64,000 bases of DNA from Ciona savignyi. Taxonomy: Eukaryota > Chordata > Ascidiacea > Phlebobranchia > Cionidae. The stretch's first letter is position 1. Every line of letters begins with the position of its first letter. The notes beneath the pieces are model-generated. The model was given only the letters and a program-made list of their open reading frames with translations. It made no database searches and was not told the DNA's origin. Shown one piece after another: positions 12,182 to 23,594 of the stretch. The position numbers were made by a program, and so were the translations under genes. The DNA lies in NCBI GenBank assembly GCA_000149265.1, contig CH003018.1, forward strand, positions 661,789 through 725,788, given 5' to 3'.

Positions 12182-12281
12182 NNNNNNNNNNNNNNNNNNN
12201 NNNNNNNNNNNNNNNNNNNNNNNNNNNNNNNNNNNNNNNNNNNNNNNNNNNNNNNNNNNNNNNNNNNNNNNNNNNNNNNNN
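12182..12281. other. Assembly gap (100 N) in the array
   Basis: One hundred N. The left side breaks off inside a long spacer. The right side resumes in the flank of the next tRNA, so array copies are probably missing. Confidence 0.98.
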
Positions 12282-12460
12282 TCCCCAATCTAAAAACTCC
12301 CTTTCCGAACTCCCTTGGCACGCGAAGCCCCCGACACAGTTTCCCGGTACCCCACTCGCAAACCTTAAACCTCACCGCCGTTCTTTTAAACGCCGATATG
12401 CCCAGGGCAACATACCGCGTATATAAAAAACGCCCGTCTTTTCGAAATATTAAAAGAAAT
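12282..12460. other. Corrupted array spacer beside the gap
   Basis: The stretch can be followed as the usual spacer (AAATCCGTTAAG... GTATATAAA...) but carries many scattered C insertions and substitutions not found in other spacers. From about 12455 it suddenly matches consensus. This looks like a low-quality read end, not biological divergence. Confidence 0.75.
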
Positions 12461-12462
12461 TT

Positions 12463-12484
12463 TGGAGGTGCCGGGTATCGATCC

Positions 12485-12519
<35 letters not shown>

Positions 12520-12535
12520 TCTGAGCTACACCCCC
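12463..12535 (-). tRNA. tRNA-Ala (AGC)
   Basis: Identical to consensus despite the corrupted 3' flank. Confidence 0.9.
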
Positions 12536-12770
12536 GACTGCTTTTCTTCAATCGTCTTTAACATATAGGCGGCAGTTTTGTAGAGGAAATACCATTTAGT
12601 TTCCGCTTATGGAATCCTAATTTATATTCGTTAAGAAATCGTTGTAACGAAGACCGACGAGATTCTTGTAATCATTGTAAAATTAAACATCATGCGTCTA
12701 TTAAATGTAACATGCCAAGGGAAATAACTGTATATAAAGATGCAGTATTTTGGAAAATTAAAAGAAAATT

Positions 12771-12841
12771 TGGAGGTGCCGGGTATCGATCCCGGTACCT
12801 CGCGCATGCTAAGCGCGCTCTACCATCTGAGCTACACCCCC
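12771..12841 (-). pseudogene. tRNA-Ala with 2-nt deletion
   Basis: Two bases (one GC) are missing at the junction of the D and anticodon stems, giving 71 nt. The anticodon stem can no longer form in full. It may also be a repeat-slippage or assembly error. Confidence 0.65.
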
Positions 12842-13358
12842 GACTGTTTTTTACATTCGTCTTTAACATATTGGCGGCAGTTTTGTAGAGGAAATACCAT
12901 TTAGTTTTCGCTTATGGAATCCTAATTAAAATCCGTTAAGAAATCGTTGAAACGAAGACCGACGAGGTTCTTGTAATCCTTGTAGAAGCATTTTGAAAAT
13001 AAACATCAAACAAATTTATTATATGGAACTTTAAATTGTCTGAATATCTGGTTTAATATGTATAGCCTTTGTTGTTCTCTTAAATAACAGTATTAAATTT
13101 GCGAGAAGATAATATCACATATATAGTATTCGGTCTTTAGATACCACTGCACACATCGGAAAAGACTACCTTCTACCAAATACCACCAATTCCAGCTATA
13201 GAGAAAATTTAATTCATTTGAATAGAAACTTTTAACAATGCCGTATGCTAAAGGTAAGTTATAAAATATTTAACATCATGCGTCTATTAAATGTAACATG
13301 AGAAGGGAAATACCGGTTTATAAAGATGCAGTATTTTGCAAAAAGTAAAAGAAAACTT

Positions 13359-13431
13359 GGGAGGTGCCGGGTATCGATCCCGGTACTTCGCGCATGCTAA
13401 GCGCGCGCTCTACCATCTGAGCTACACCCCC
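13359..13431 (-). tRNA. tRNA-Ala (AGC), G73 variant
   Basis: Discriminator 73 is G and one variable-loop base is changed; the stems are intact. Long spacers lie on both sides. Confidence 0.8.
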
Positions 13432-13947
13432 GACTGTTTTTTACATTCGTCTTTAACATATTGGCGGCAGTTTTGTAGAGGAAATACCATTTAGTTTTCG
13501 CTTATGGAATCCTAATTAAAATCCGTTAAGAAATCGTTGAAACGAAGACCGACGAGGTTCTTGTAATCCCTGTAGAAGCATTTTGAAAATAAACATCAAA
13601 CAAATTTATTATATGGAACTTTAAATTGTCTGAATATCTGGTTTAATATGTATAGCCTTTGTTGTTCTCTTAAATAATAGTATTAAATTTGCGAGAAGAT
13701 AATATCACATATATAGTATTCGGTCTTTAGATACCACTGCACACATCGGAAAAGACTACCTTCTACCAAATACCACCAATTCCAGCTATAGAGAAAATTT
13801 AATTCATTTGAATAGAAACTTTTAACAATGCCGTATGCTAAAGGTAAATTTTAAAATATTTAACATCATACGTCTATTAAATGTAACATGAGAAGGGAAA
13901 TACCGGTTTAAAAAGATGCAGTACTTTGCAAAAAGTAAAAGAAAATT

Positions 13948-14020
13948 TGGAGGTGCCGGGTATCGATCCCGGTACCTCGCGCAAGCTAAGCGCGCGCTCT
14001 ACCATCTGAGCTACACCCCC
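13948..14020 (-). tRNA. tRNA-Ala (AGC), position 37 A-to-T
   Basis: Carries the same anticodon-loop T37 as 8750; otherwise consensus. Confidence 0.8.
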
Positions 14021-14254
14021 GATTGTTTTTTACATTCGTCTTTAACATATTGGCGGCAGTTTTGTAGAGGAAATACCATTTAGTTTTCGTTTAAGGAATC
14101 CTAATTAAAATCCGTTAAGAAATCGCTGAAAGGAAGACCGACAAGGTTCTTGTAATCATTGTAAAATTAAACATCATGCGTCTTTTAAATGTAATATGCC
14201 AAGGGAAATAACGGTATATAAAGATGCAGTATTTTGGAAAATTAAAAGAAAACT

Positions 14255-14276
14255 TGGAGGTGTCGGGTATCGATCC

Positions 14277-14311
<35 letters not shown>

Positions 14312-14327
14312 TCTGAGCTACACCCCC
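14255..14327 (-). tRNA. tRNA-Ala (AGC), T-stem mismatch
   Basis: The outermost T-stem pair is broken by one change; otherwise consensus. Confidence 0.8.
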
Positions 14328-14561
14328 GATTGTTCTTTACATTCGTCTTTAACATATAGGCGGCAGTTTTGTAGAGGAAATACCATTTAGTTTCCGCTTA
14401 TGGAATCCTAATTAAAATCCGTTAAGAAATCGTTGAAAGGAAGACCGACGAAGTTCTTGTAATCATTGTAAAATTAAACATCATGCGTCTTTTAAATGTA
14501 ATATGCCAAGGGAAATAACGGTATATAAAAATGCAGTATTTTGAAATATTAAAAGAAAATT

Positions 14562-14634
14562 TGGAGGTGCCGGGTATCGATCCCGGTACCTCGCGCATGC
14601 TAAGAGCGCGCTCTACCATCTGAGCTACACCCCC
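14562..14634 (-). tRNA. tRNA-Ala (AGC), anticodon-stem mismatch
   Basis: One G-to-T change next to the anticodon loop breaks a stem pair. Confidence 0.78.
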
Positions 14635-14869
14635 GACTGCTTTTCTTCAATCGTCTTTAACATATTGGCGGCAGTTTTGTAGAGGAAATACCATTTAGTT
14701 TCCGCTTATGGAATCCTAATTTATATTCGTTAAGAAATCGTTGTAACGAAGACCGACGAGATTCTTGTAATCATTGTAAAATTAAACATCATGCGTCTAT
14801 TAAATGTAACATGCCAAGGGAAATAACTGTATATAAAGATGCAGTATTTTGGAAAATTAAAAGAAAATT

Positions 14870-14891
14870 TGGAGGTGCCGGGTATCGATCC

Positions 14892-14926
<35 letters not shown>

Positions 14927-14942
14927 TCTGAGCTACACCCCC
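14870..14942 (-). tRNA. tRNA-Ala (AGC)
   Basis: Identical to consensus; long spacer follows. Confidence 0.92.
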
Positions 14943-15458
14943 GACTGTTTTTTACATTAGTCTTTAACATATTGGCGGCAGTTTTGTAGAGGAAATACCA
15001 TTTAGTTTTCGCTTATGGAATCCTAATTAAAATCCGTTAAGAAATCGTTGAAACGAAGACCGACGAGGTTCTTGTAATCCTTGTAGAAGCATTTTGAAAA
15101 TAAACATCAAACAAATTTATTATATGGAACTTTAAATTGTCTGAATATCTGGTTTAATATGTATAGCCTTTGTTGTTCTCTTAAATAACAGTATTAAATT
15201 TGCGAGAAGATAATATCACATATATAGTATTCGGTCTTTAGATACCACTGCACACATCGGAAAAGACTACCTTCTACCAAATACCACCAATTCCAGCTAT
15301 AGAGAAAATTTAATTCATTTGAATAGAAACTTTTAACAATGCCGTATGCTAAAGGTAAGTTATAAAATATTTAACATCATTCGTCTATTAAATGTAACAT
15401 GAGAAGGGAAATACCGGTTTATAAAGATGCAGTATTTTGCAAAAAGTAAAAGAAAACT

Positions 15459-15480
15459 TGGAGGTGCCGGGTATCGATCC

Positions 15481-15515
<35 letters not shown>

Positions 15516-15531
15516 TCTGAGCTACACCCCC
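15459..15531 (-). tRNA. tRNA-Ala (AGC)
   Basis: Identical to consensus; long spacers on both sides. Confidence 0.92.
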
Positions 15532-16048
15532 GACTGTTTTTTACATTCGTCTTTAACATATTGGCGGCAGTTTTGTAGAGGAAATACCATTTAGTTTTCG
15601 CTTATGGAATCCTAATTAAAATCCGTTAAGAAATCGTTGAAACGAAGACCGACGAGGTTCTTGTAATCCCTGTAGAAGCATTTTGAAAATAAACATCAAA
15701 CAAATTTATTAATATGGAACTTTAAATTGTCTGAATATCTGGTTTAATATGTATAGCCTTTGTTGTTCTCTTAAATAATAGTATTAAATTTGAGAGAAGA
15801 TAATATCACATATATAGTATTCGGTCTTTAGATACCACTGCACACATCGGAAAAGACTACCTTCTACCAAATACCACCAATTCCAGCTATAGAGAAAATT
15901 TAATTCATTTGAATAGAAACTTTTAACAATGCCGTATGCTAAAGGTAAGTTTTAAAATATTTAACATCATACGTCTATTAAATGTAACATGAGAAGGGAA
16001 ATACCGGTTTAAAAAGATGCAGTACTTTGCAAAAAGTAAAAGAAAATT

Positions 16049-16121
16049 TGGAGGTGCCGGGTATCGATCCCGGTACCTCGCGCAAGCTAAGCGCGCGCTC
16101 TACCATCTGAGCTACACCCCC
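16049..16121 (-). tRNA. tRNA-Ala (AGC), position 37 A-to-T
   Basis: Third copy with T37; otherwise consensus. Confidence 0.8.
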
Positions 16122-16354
16122 GATTGTTTTTTACATTCGTCTTTAACATATTGGCGGCAGTTTTGTAGAGGAAATACCATTTAGTTTCCGCTTATGGAAT
16201 CCTAATTTATATTCGTTAAGAAATCGTTGTAACGAAGACCGACGAGATTCTTGTAATCATTGTAAAATTAAACATCATGCGTCTATTAAATGTAACATGC
16301 CAAGGGAAATAACTGTATATAAAGATGCAGTATTTTGGAAAATTAAAACAAATT

Positions 16355-16376
16355 TGGAGGTGCCGGGTATCGATCC

Positions 16377-16411
<35 letters not shown>

Positions 16412-16427
16412 TCTGAGCTACACCCCC
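16355..16427 (-). tRNA. tRNA-Ala (AGC)
   Basis: Identical to consensus; long spacer follows. Confidence 0.92.
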
Positions 16428-16944
16428 GACTGTTTTTTACATTCGTCTTTAACATATTGGCGGCAGTTTTGTAGAGGAAATACCATTTAGTTTTCGCTTA
16501 TGGAATCCTAATTAAAATCCGTTAAGAAATCGTTGAAACGAAGACCGACGAGGTTCTTGTAATCCTTGTAGAAGCATTTTGAAAATAAACATCAAACAAA
16601 TTTATTATATGGAACTTTAAATTGTCTGAATATCTGGTTTAATATGTATAGCCTTTGTTGTTCTCTTAAATAACAGTATTAAATTTGCGAGAAGATAATA
16701 TCACATATATAGTATTCGGTCGTTAGATACCACTGCACACATCGGAAAAGACTACCTTCTACCAAATACCACCAATTCCAGCTATAGAGAAAATTTAATT
16801 CATTTGAATAGAAACTTTTAGCAATGCCGTATGCTAAAGGTAAGTTATAAAATATTTAACATCATGCGTCTATTAAATGTAACATGAGAAGGGAAATACC
16901 GGTTTAAAAAGATGCAGTACTTTGCAAAAAGTAAAAGAAAATTT

Positions 16945-16978
<34 letters not shown>

Positions 16979-16994
16979 TATGAGCTACACCCCC
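16945..16994 (-). pseudogene. tRNA-Ala pseudogene, T arm deleted
   Basis: Third copy of the 23-base T-arm deletion, with one further change in the D loop. Confidence 0.85.
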
Positions 16995-17228
16995 GATTGT
17001 TTTTAACATTCGTCTTTAACATATTGGCGGCAGTTTTGTAGAGGAAATACCATTTAGTTTTCGTTTAAGGAATCCTAATTAAAATCCGTTAAGAAATCGC
17101 TGAAAGGAAGACCGACAAGGTTCTTGTAATCATTGTAAAATTAAACATCATGCGTCTTTTAAATGTAATATGCCAAGGGAAATAACGGTATATAAAGATG
17201 CAGTATTTTGGAAAATTAAAAGAAAATT

Positions 17229-17250
17229 TGGAGGTGCCGGGTATCGATTC

Positions 17251-17285
<35 letters not shown>

Positions 17286-17301
17286 TCTGAGCTACACCCC
17301 C
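17229..17301 (-). tRNA. tRNA-Ala (AGC), B-box variant
   Basis: The T-stem pair closing the loop (G53:C61) is lost by a G-to-A change, which also alters the B box. Expression is doubtful. Confidence 0.72.
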
Positions 17302-17535
17302 GATTGTTCTTTACATTCGTCTTTAACATATAGGCGGCAGTTTTGTAGAGGAAATACCATTTAGTTTCCGCTTATGGAATCCTAATTAAAATCCGTTAAG
17401 AAATCGTTGAAAGGAAGACCGACGAAGTTCTTGTAATCATTGTAAAATTAAACATCATGCGTCTATTAAATGTAACATGCCAAGGGAAATAACTGTATAT
17501 AAAGATGCAGTATTTTGGAAAATTAAAAGAAAATT

Positions 17536-17557
17536 TGGAGGTGCCGGGTATCGATCC

Positions 17558-17592
<35 letters not shown>

Positions 17593-17608
17593 TCTGAGCT
17601 ACACCCCC
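17536..17608 (-). tRNA. tRNA-Ala (AGC)
   Basis: Identical to consensus; long spacer follows. Confidence 0.92.
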
Positions 17609-18124
17609 GACTGTTTTTTACATTCGTCTTTAACATATTGGCGGCAGTTTTGTAGAGGAAATACCATTTAGTTTTCGCTTATGGAATCCTAATTAAAATC
17701 CGTTAAGAAATCGTTGAAACGAAGACCGACGAGGTTCTTGTAATCCTTGTAGAAGCATTTTGAAAATAAACATCAAACAAATTTATTATATGGAACTTTA
17801 AATTGTCTGAATATCTGGTTTAATATGTATAGCCTTTGTTGTTCTCTTAAATAATAGTATTAAATTTGCGAGAAGATAATATCACATATATAGTTTTCGG
17901 TCTTTAGATACCACTGCACACATCGGAAAAGACTACCTTCTACCAAATACCACCAATTCCAGCTATAGAGAAAATTTAATTCATCTGAATAGAAACTTTT
18001 AACAATGCCGTATGCTAAAGGTAAGTTTTAAAATATTTAACATCATACGTCTATTAAATGTAACATGAGAAGGGAAATACCGGTTTAAAAAGATGCAGTA
18101 CTTTGCAAAAAGTAAAAGAAAATT

Positions 18125-18197
18125 TGGAGGTGCCGGGTATCGATCCCGGTACCTCGCGCAAGCTAAGCGTGCGCTCTACCATCTGAGCTACACCCCC
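18125..18197 (-). tRNA. tRNA-Ala (AGC), T37 plus stem mismatch
   Basis: Fourth T37 copy, with an added mismatch in the anticodon stem. Confidence 0.72.
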
Positions 18198-18432
18198 GAT
18201 TGTTTTTTACATTCGTCTTTAACATATTGGCGGCAGTTTTGTAGAGGAAATACCATTTAGTTTTCGTTTAAGGAATACTAATTAAAATCCGTTAAGAAAT
18301 CGCTGAAAGGAAGACCCACAAGGTTCTTGTAATCATTGTAAAATTAAACATCATGCGTCTTTTAAATGTAATATGCCAAGGGAAATAACGGTATATAAAA
18401 ATGCAGTATTTTGGAAAATTAAAAGAAAAATT

Positions 18433-18456
18433 TGGAGGTGCCGGGGTATCGATCCC

Positions 18457-18491
<35 letters not shown>

Positions 18492-18507
18492 TCTGAGCTA
18501 CACCCCC
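18433..18507 (-). tRNA. tRNA-Ala (AGC) with 6-bp T stem
   Basis: Two extra bases, one on each side of the T loop, lengthen the T stem symmetrically from 5 to 6 pairs (CCGGGG/CCCCGG). The loop and all other parts are unchanged, giving 75 nt. Confidence 0.65.
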
Positions 18508-18741
18508 GATTGTTTTTTACATTCGTCTTTAACATATTGGCGGCAGTTTTGTAGAGGAAATACCATTTAGTTTTCGTTTAAGGAATCCTAATTAAAATCC
18601 GTTAAGAAATCGCTGAAAGGAAGACCGACAAGGTTCTTGTAATCATTGTAAAATTAAACATCATGCGTCTTTTAAATGTAATATGCCAAGGAAAATAACG
18701 GTATATAAAGATGCAGTATTTTGGAAAATTAAAAGAAAATT

Positions 18742-18763
18742 TGGAAGTGCCGGGTATCGATCC

Positions 18764-18798
<35 letters not shown>

Positions 18799-18814
18799 TC
18801 TGAGCTACACCCCC
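18742..18814 (-). tRNA. tRNA-Ala (AGC), acceptor variant
   Basis: C69 is T, making a second G·U pair beside the G3:U70 identity pair. Confidence 0.8.
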
Positions 18815-19048
18815 GATTGTTTTTTACATTCGTCTTTAACATATAGGCGGCAGTTTTGTAGAGGAAATACCATTTAGTTTCCGCTTATGGAATCCTAATT
18901 AAAATCCGTTAAGAAATCGTTGAAAGGAAGACCGACGAAGTTCTTGTAATCATTGTAAAATTAAACATCATGCGTCTATTAAATGTAACATGCCAAGGGA
19001 AATAACTGTATATAAAGATGCAGTATTTTGGAAAATTAAAAGAAAATT

Positions 19049-19070
19049 TGGAGGTGCCGGGTATCGATCC

Positions 19071-19105
<35 letters not shown>

Positions 19106-19121
19106 TCTGAGCTACACCCCC
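19049..19121 (-). tRNA. tRNA-Ala (AGC)
   Basis: Identical to consensus; long spacer follows. Confidence 0.92.
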
Positions 19122-19637
19122 GACTGTTTTTTACATTCGTCTTTAACATATTGGCGGCAGTTTTGTAGAGGAAATACCATTTAGTTTTCGCTTATGGAAT
19201 CCTAATTAAAATCCGTTAAGAAATCGTTGAAACGAAGACCGACGAGGTTCTTGTAATCCCTGTAGAAGCATTTTGAAAATAAACATCAAACAAATTTATT
19301 ATATGGAACTTTAAATTGTCTGAATATCTGGTTTAATATGTATAGCCTTTGTTGTTCTCTTAAATAATAGTATTAAATTTGCGAGAAGATAATATCACAT
19401 ATATAGTATTCGGTCTTTAGATACCACTGCACACATCGGAAAAGACTACCTTCTACCAAATACCACCAATTCCAGCTATAGAGAAAATTTAATTCATTTG
19501 AATAGAAACTTTTAACAATGCCGTATGCTAAAGGTAAGTTTTAAAATATTTAACATCATACGTCTATTAAATGTAACATGAGAAGGGAAATACCGGTTTA
19601 AAAAGATGCAGTACTTTGCAAAAAGTAAAAGAAAATT

Positions 19638-19659
19638 TGGAGGTGCCGGGTATCGATCC

Positions 19660-19694
<35 letters not shown>

Positions 19695-19710
19695 TCTGAG
19701 CTACACCCCC
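19638..19710 (-). tRNA. tRNA-Ala (AGC)
   Basis: Identical to consensus. Confidence 0.92.
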
Positions 19711-19944
19711 GATTGTTTTTTACATTCGTCTTTAACATATTGGCGGCAGTTTTGTAGAGGAAATACCATTTAGTTTTCGTTTAAGGAATACTAATTAAAA
19801 TCCGTTAAGAAATCGCTGAAAGGAAGACCCACAAGGTTCTTGTAATCATTGTAAAATTAAACATCATGCGTCTTTTAAATGTAATATGCCAAGGGAAATA
19901 ACGGTATATAAAAATGCAGTATTTTGGAAAATTAAAAGAAAATT

Positions 19945-19966
19945 TGGAGGTGCCGGGTATCGATCC

Positions 19967-20001
<35 letters not shown>

Positions 20002-20017
20002 TCTGAGCTACACCCCC
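19945..20017 (-). tRNA. tRNA-Ala (AGC)
   Basis: Identical to consensus; the 5' flank is one C shorter than in most short-spacer copies. Confidence 0.92.
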
Positions 20018-20251
20018 ACTGCTTTTCTACAATCGTCTTTAACATATAGGCGGCAGTTTTGTAGAGGAAATACCATTTAGTTTTCGCTTATGGAATCCTA
20101 ATTGAAATCCGTTAAGAAATCGTTGAAAGGAAGACCGACGAAGTTCTTGTAATCATTGTAAAATTAAACATCATGCGTCTTTTAAATGTAATATGCCAAG
20201 GGAAATAACGGTATATAAAAATGCAGTATTTTGAAATATTAAAAGAAAATT

Positions 20252-20324
20252 TGGAGGTGCCGGGTATCGATCCCGGTACCTCGCGCATGCTAAGCGCGCG
20301 GTCTACCATCTGAGCTACACCCCC
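20252..20324 (-). tRNA. tRNA-Ala (AGC), D-stem mismatch
   Basis: One G-to-C change in the D stem; otherwise consensus. Confidence 0.78.
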
Positions 20325-20558
20325 GACTGTGTTTCACATTCGTCTTTAACATAATGGCGGCAGTTTTGTAGAGGAAATACCATTTAGTTTTCGTTTAAGG
20401 AATCCTAATTAAAATCCGTTAAGAAATCGCTGAAAGGAAGACCGACAAGGTTCTTGTAATCATTGTAAAATTAAACAGCATGCGTCTTTTAAATGTAATA
20501 TGCCAAGGGAAATAACGGTATATAAAGATGCAGTATTTTGGAAAATTAAAAGAAAATT

Positions 20559-20631
20559 TGGAGGTGCCAGGTATCGATCCCGGTACCTCGGGCATGGTAA
20601 GCGCGCGCTTTACCATTTGAGGTACACCCCC
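20559..20631 (-). pseudogene. Degenerate tRNA-Ala copy with anticodon ACC
   Basis: The anticodon loop reads TTACCAT, so the anticodon has become ACC (Gly codon GGU). The acceptor stem with G3:U70 is intact, but the D arm carries several mismatches and one anticodon-stem pair is lost. Probably not functional. Confidence 0.65.
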
Positions 20632-20868
20632 CACTGCTTTTTTACAATCGTCTTTAACATATAGGCGGCAGTTTTGTAGAGGAAATACCATTTAGTTTCC
20701 GCTTATGGAATCCTAATTAAAATCCGTTAAGAAATCGTTGAAAGGAAGACCGACGAAGTTCTTGTAATCATTGTAAAATTAAACATCATGCGTCTATTAA
20801 ATGTAACATGCCAAGGGAAATAACTGTATATAAAGATGTCCAGTATTTGGAAATGGTAAAAGAAAATG

Positions 20869-20940
20869 TGGAGGTGCCGGGTATCAGTTCCGGTACCTCG
20901 CTCATGCTAAGCGCGCGCTCTACCATGTGAGCTACACCCC
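20869..20940 (-). pseudogene. Degenerate tRNA-Ala copy, 72 nt
   Basis: The first 5' G is missing, the T stem and loop are altered (TCAGTTCC in place of TCGATCCC on the plus strand), and the anticodon stem and D loop carry further changes. The anticodon is still AGC. It precedes a SINE-bearing long spacer. Confidence 0.65.
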
Positions 20941-21361
20941 GACGGCTCTTTTACAATCGTATTTAATATGTAGGCGGCAGTTTTGTAGAGGAAATACCAT
21001 TTAGTTTTCGCTTATGGAATCCTAGTTAAAATCCGTTAAGATATCGTGGAAACGAAGACCGACGAGGTTCTTGTAATCCTTGTAAAAGCATTTTGAAAAA
21101 AAAGCATCAACTAAATTTATTATAATTATGGAAATTTAAATTGTCTGAATATCTGGTTTAATATGTATAGCTTTTGTTGTTCTCTTAAATAATAGTATTA
21201 AATTTGCCAGTAGATAATATCACATGTATAGTATTCGGTCTTTAGATACCACTTCACACATCGGAAAAGACTACCTTCTACCAAATACCACCAATTCCAG
21301 CTATAGAGAAAATTTAATTCATTTGAATAGAAACTTTTAACAATGCCGTATGCTAAAGGTA

Positions 21362-21657
21362 GGATAGGATAGGATATTCATGTTTATCCCCGTGAATGGG
21401 AAAACCTAGGGGGTTATCACACGGGCAATCGTCAGATCACCTCGCGCCCATCGTCGGGTTACCGGAGCTATTGCAGTGTGTTGTATATGATAGACACGTT
21501 CCTTCAATTTGGTAGAACCCATTAATCCGCTGGGTTCAGGCAATGTCCGTAAAGTGCCTTGCCCAAGGACACAACCGTCTAGCTAGCGACCAGTTTCGCA
21601 CCTGCAACCTTTCGATTGAAAGGCGACGCACTTAACCGCTAGACCATCGGGCCGGAC
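21362..21657 (-). mobile_element. tRNA-derived SINE, array copy 1
   Basis: Read on the minus strand, the head is tRNA-like: A box TGGTCTAGCGGTTA, a degenerate B box, and a Glu-like TTTCA anticodon region. A unique body follows, and the 3' tail is (TATCC)n, seen as GGATA repeats on the plus strand. The flanks repeat AAGGTA on both sides, a likely target duplication, placing the insertion at the exon-like ATG-donor motif of a long spacer. Family name not verified. Confidence 0.85.
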
Positions 21658-21765
21658 AAGGTAAGTTATAAAATATTTAACATCATGCGTCTATTAAATG
21701 TAACATGAGAAGGGAAATACCGGTTTAAATAAGATGCAGTACTTTGCAAAAAGTAAAAGAAAATT

Positions 21766-21787
21766 TGGAGGTGCCGGGTATCGATCC

Positions 21788-21822
<35 letters not shown>

Positions 21823-21838
21823 TCTGAGCTACACCCCC
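21766..21838 (-). tRNA. tRNA-Ala (AGC)
   Basis: Identical to consensus; lies just right of SINE copy 1. Confidence 0.92.
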
Positions 21839-22072
21839 GATTGTTTTTTTACATTCGTCTTTAATATATTGGCGGCAGTTTTGTAGGGAAATACCATTTA
21901 GTTTTCGTTTAAGAAATCCTAATTAAAATCCGTTAAGAAATCGCTGAAAGGAAGACCGACAATGTTCTTGTAATCATTGTAAAATTAAACATCATGCGTC
22001 TTTTAAATGTAATATGCCAAGGGAAATAACGGTATATAAAGATGCAATATTTTGGAAAATTAAACGAATATT

Positions 22073-22094
22073 TGGAGGTGCCGGGTATCGATCC

Positions 22095-22129
<35 letters not shown>

Positions 22130-22145
22130 TCTGAGGTACACCCCC
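22073..22145 (-). tRNA. tRNA-Ala (AGC), D-stem mismatch
   Basis: G10 is C, breaking the first D-stem pair; otherwise consensus. Confidence 0.78.
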
Positions 22146-22380
22146 CACTGCTTTTCTACAATCGTCTTTAACATATAGGCGGCAGTTTTGTAGAGGAAAT
22201 ACCATTTTGTTTCCGCTTATGGAATCCTAATTAAAATCCGTTAAGAAATCGTTGAAAGGAAGACCGACGAAGTTCTTGTAATCATTGTAAAATTAAACAT
22301 CATGCGTCTATTAAATGTAACATGCCAAGGGAAATAACTGTATATAAAGATGCAGTATTTTGGAAAATTAAAAGAAAATT

Positions 22381-22402
22381 TGGAGGTGCCGGGTATCGAT
22401 CC

Positions 22403-22437
<35 letters not shown>

Positions 22438-22453
22438 TCTGAGCTACACCCCC
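22381..22453 (-). tRNA. tRNA-Ala (AGC)
   Basis: Identical to consensus. Confidence 0.92.
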
Positions 22454-22688
22454 AACTGCTTTTCTTCAATCGTCTTTAACATATAGGCGGCAGTTTTGTA
22501 GAGGAAATACCATTTAGTTTCCGCTTATGGAATCCTAATTAAAATCCGTTAAGAAATCGTTGAAAGGAAGACCGACGAAGTTCTTGTAATCATTGTAAAA
22601 TTAAACATCATGCGTCTATTAAATGTAACATGCCAAGGGAAATTACTGTATATAAAGATGCAGTATTTTGTAAAATTAAAAGAAAATT

Positions 22689-22710
22689 TGGAGGTGCCGG
22701 GTATCGATCC

Positions 22711-22745
<35 letters not shown>

Positions 22746-22761
22746 TCTGAGCTACACCCCC
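22689..22761 (-). tRNA. tRNA-Ala (AGC)
   Basis: Identical to consensus; long spacer follows. Confidence 0.92.
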
Positions 22762-23277
22762 GACTGTTTTTTACATTCGTCTTTAACATATTGGCGGCAG
22801 TTTTGTAGAGGAAATACCATTTAGTTTTCGCTTATGGAATCCTAATTAAAATCCGTTAAAAAATCGTTGAAACGAAGACCGACGAGGTTCTTGTAATCCT
22901 TGTAGAAGCATTTTGAAAATAAACATCAAACAAATTTATTATATGGAACTTTAAATTGTCTGAATATCTGGTTTAATATGTATAGCCTCGGTTGTTCTCT
23001 TAAATAATAGTATTAAATTTGCGAGAAGATAATATCACATGTATAGTATTCGGTCTTTAGATACCACTGCACACATCGGAAAAGACTACCTTCTACCAAA
23101 TACCACCAATTTCAGCTATAGAGAAAATTTAATTCATTTGAATAGAAACTTTTAACAATGCCGTATGCTAAAGGTAAGGGATAAAATATTTAGCATCATA
23201 CGTCTATTAAATGTAACATGAGAAGGGAAATACCCTTTTAAAAAGATGCAGTACTTAGCAAAAAGTAAAAGAAAATT

Positions 23278-23355
23278 TGGAGGTGCCGGGTATCGATCCC
23301 GGTACGGTACCTCGCGCATGATAAGCGCGCGCTCTTCCATTTGAGCTACGCCCCC
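23278..23355 (-). pseudogene. tRNA-Ala copy with anticodon ATC and 5-nt duplication
   Basis: GGTAC is duplicated in the variable region/T arm. The anticodon loop reads TTATCAT, i.e. anticodon ATC (Asp codon GAU). The D loop and acceptor stem carry further changes. Probably inactive. Confidence 0.65.
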
Positions 23356-23594
23356 GATTGTGGTGGACACTTCGTCTTTAACATATTGGCGGCAGTTTTG
23401 TAGAGGAAATACCATTTAGTTTTCGTTTATGCAATCCTAATTAAAATCCGTTAAGAAATCGTTGAAAGGAAGACCGACGAGGTTCTTGTAATCCTTGTAA
23501 AATTAAACATCATGCGTCTTTTAAATGTAATATGCCCAAAGGGAAATACCGGTATATAAAGATGTACAGTATTTTGGAATGTTAAAAGAAAGTT

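Noticed and set aside
12148..12375. ORF across the N gap
   Set aside because: It consists of unknown bases plus the corrupted spacer.
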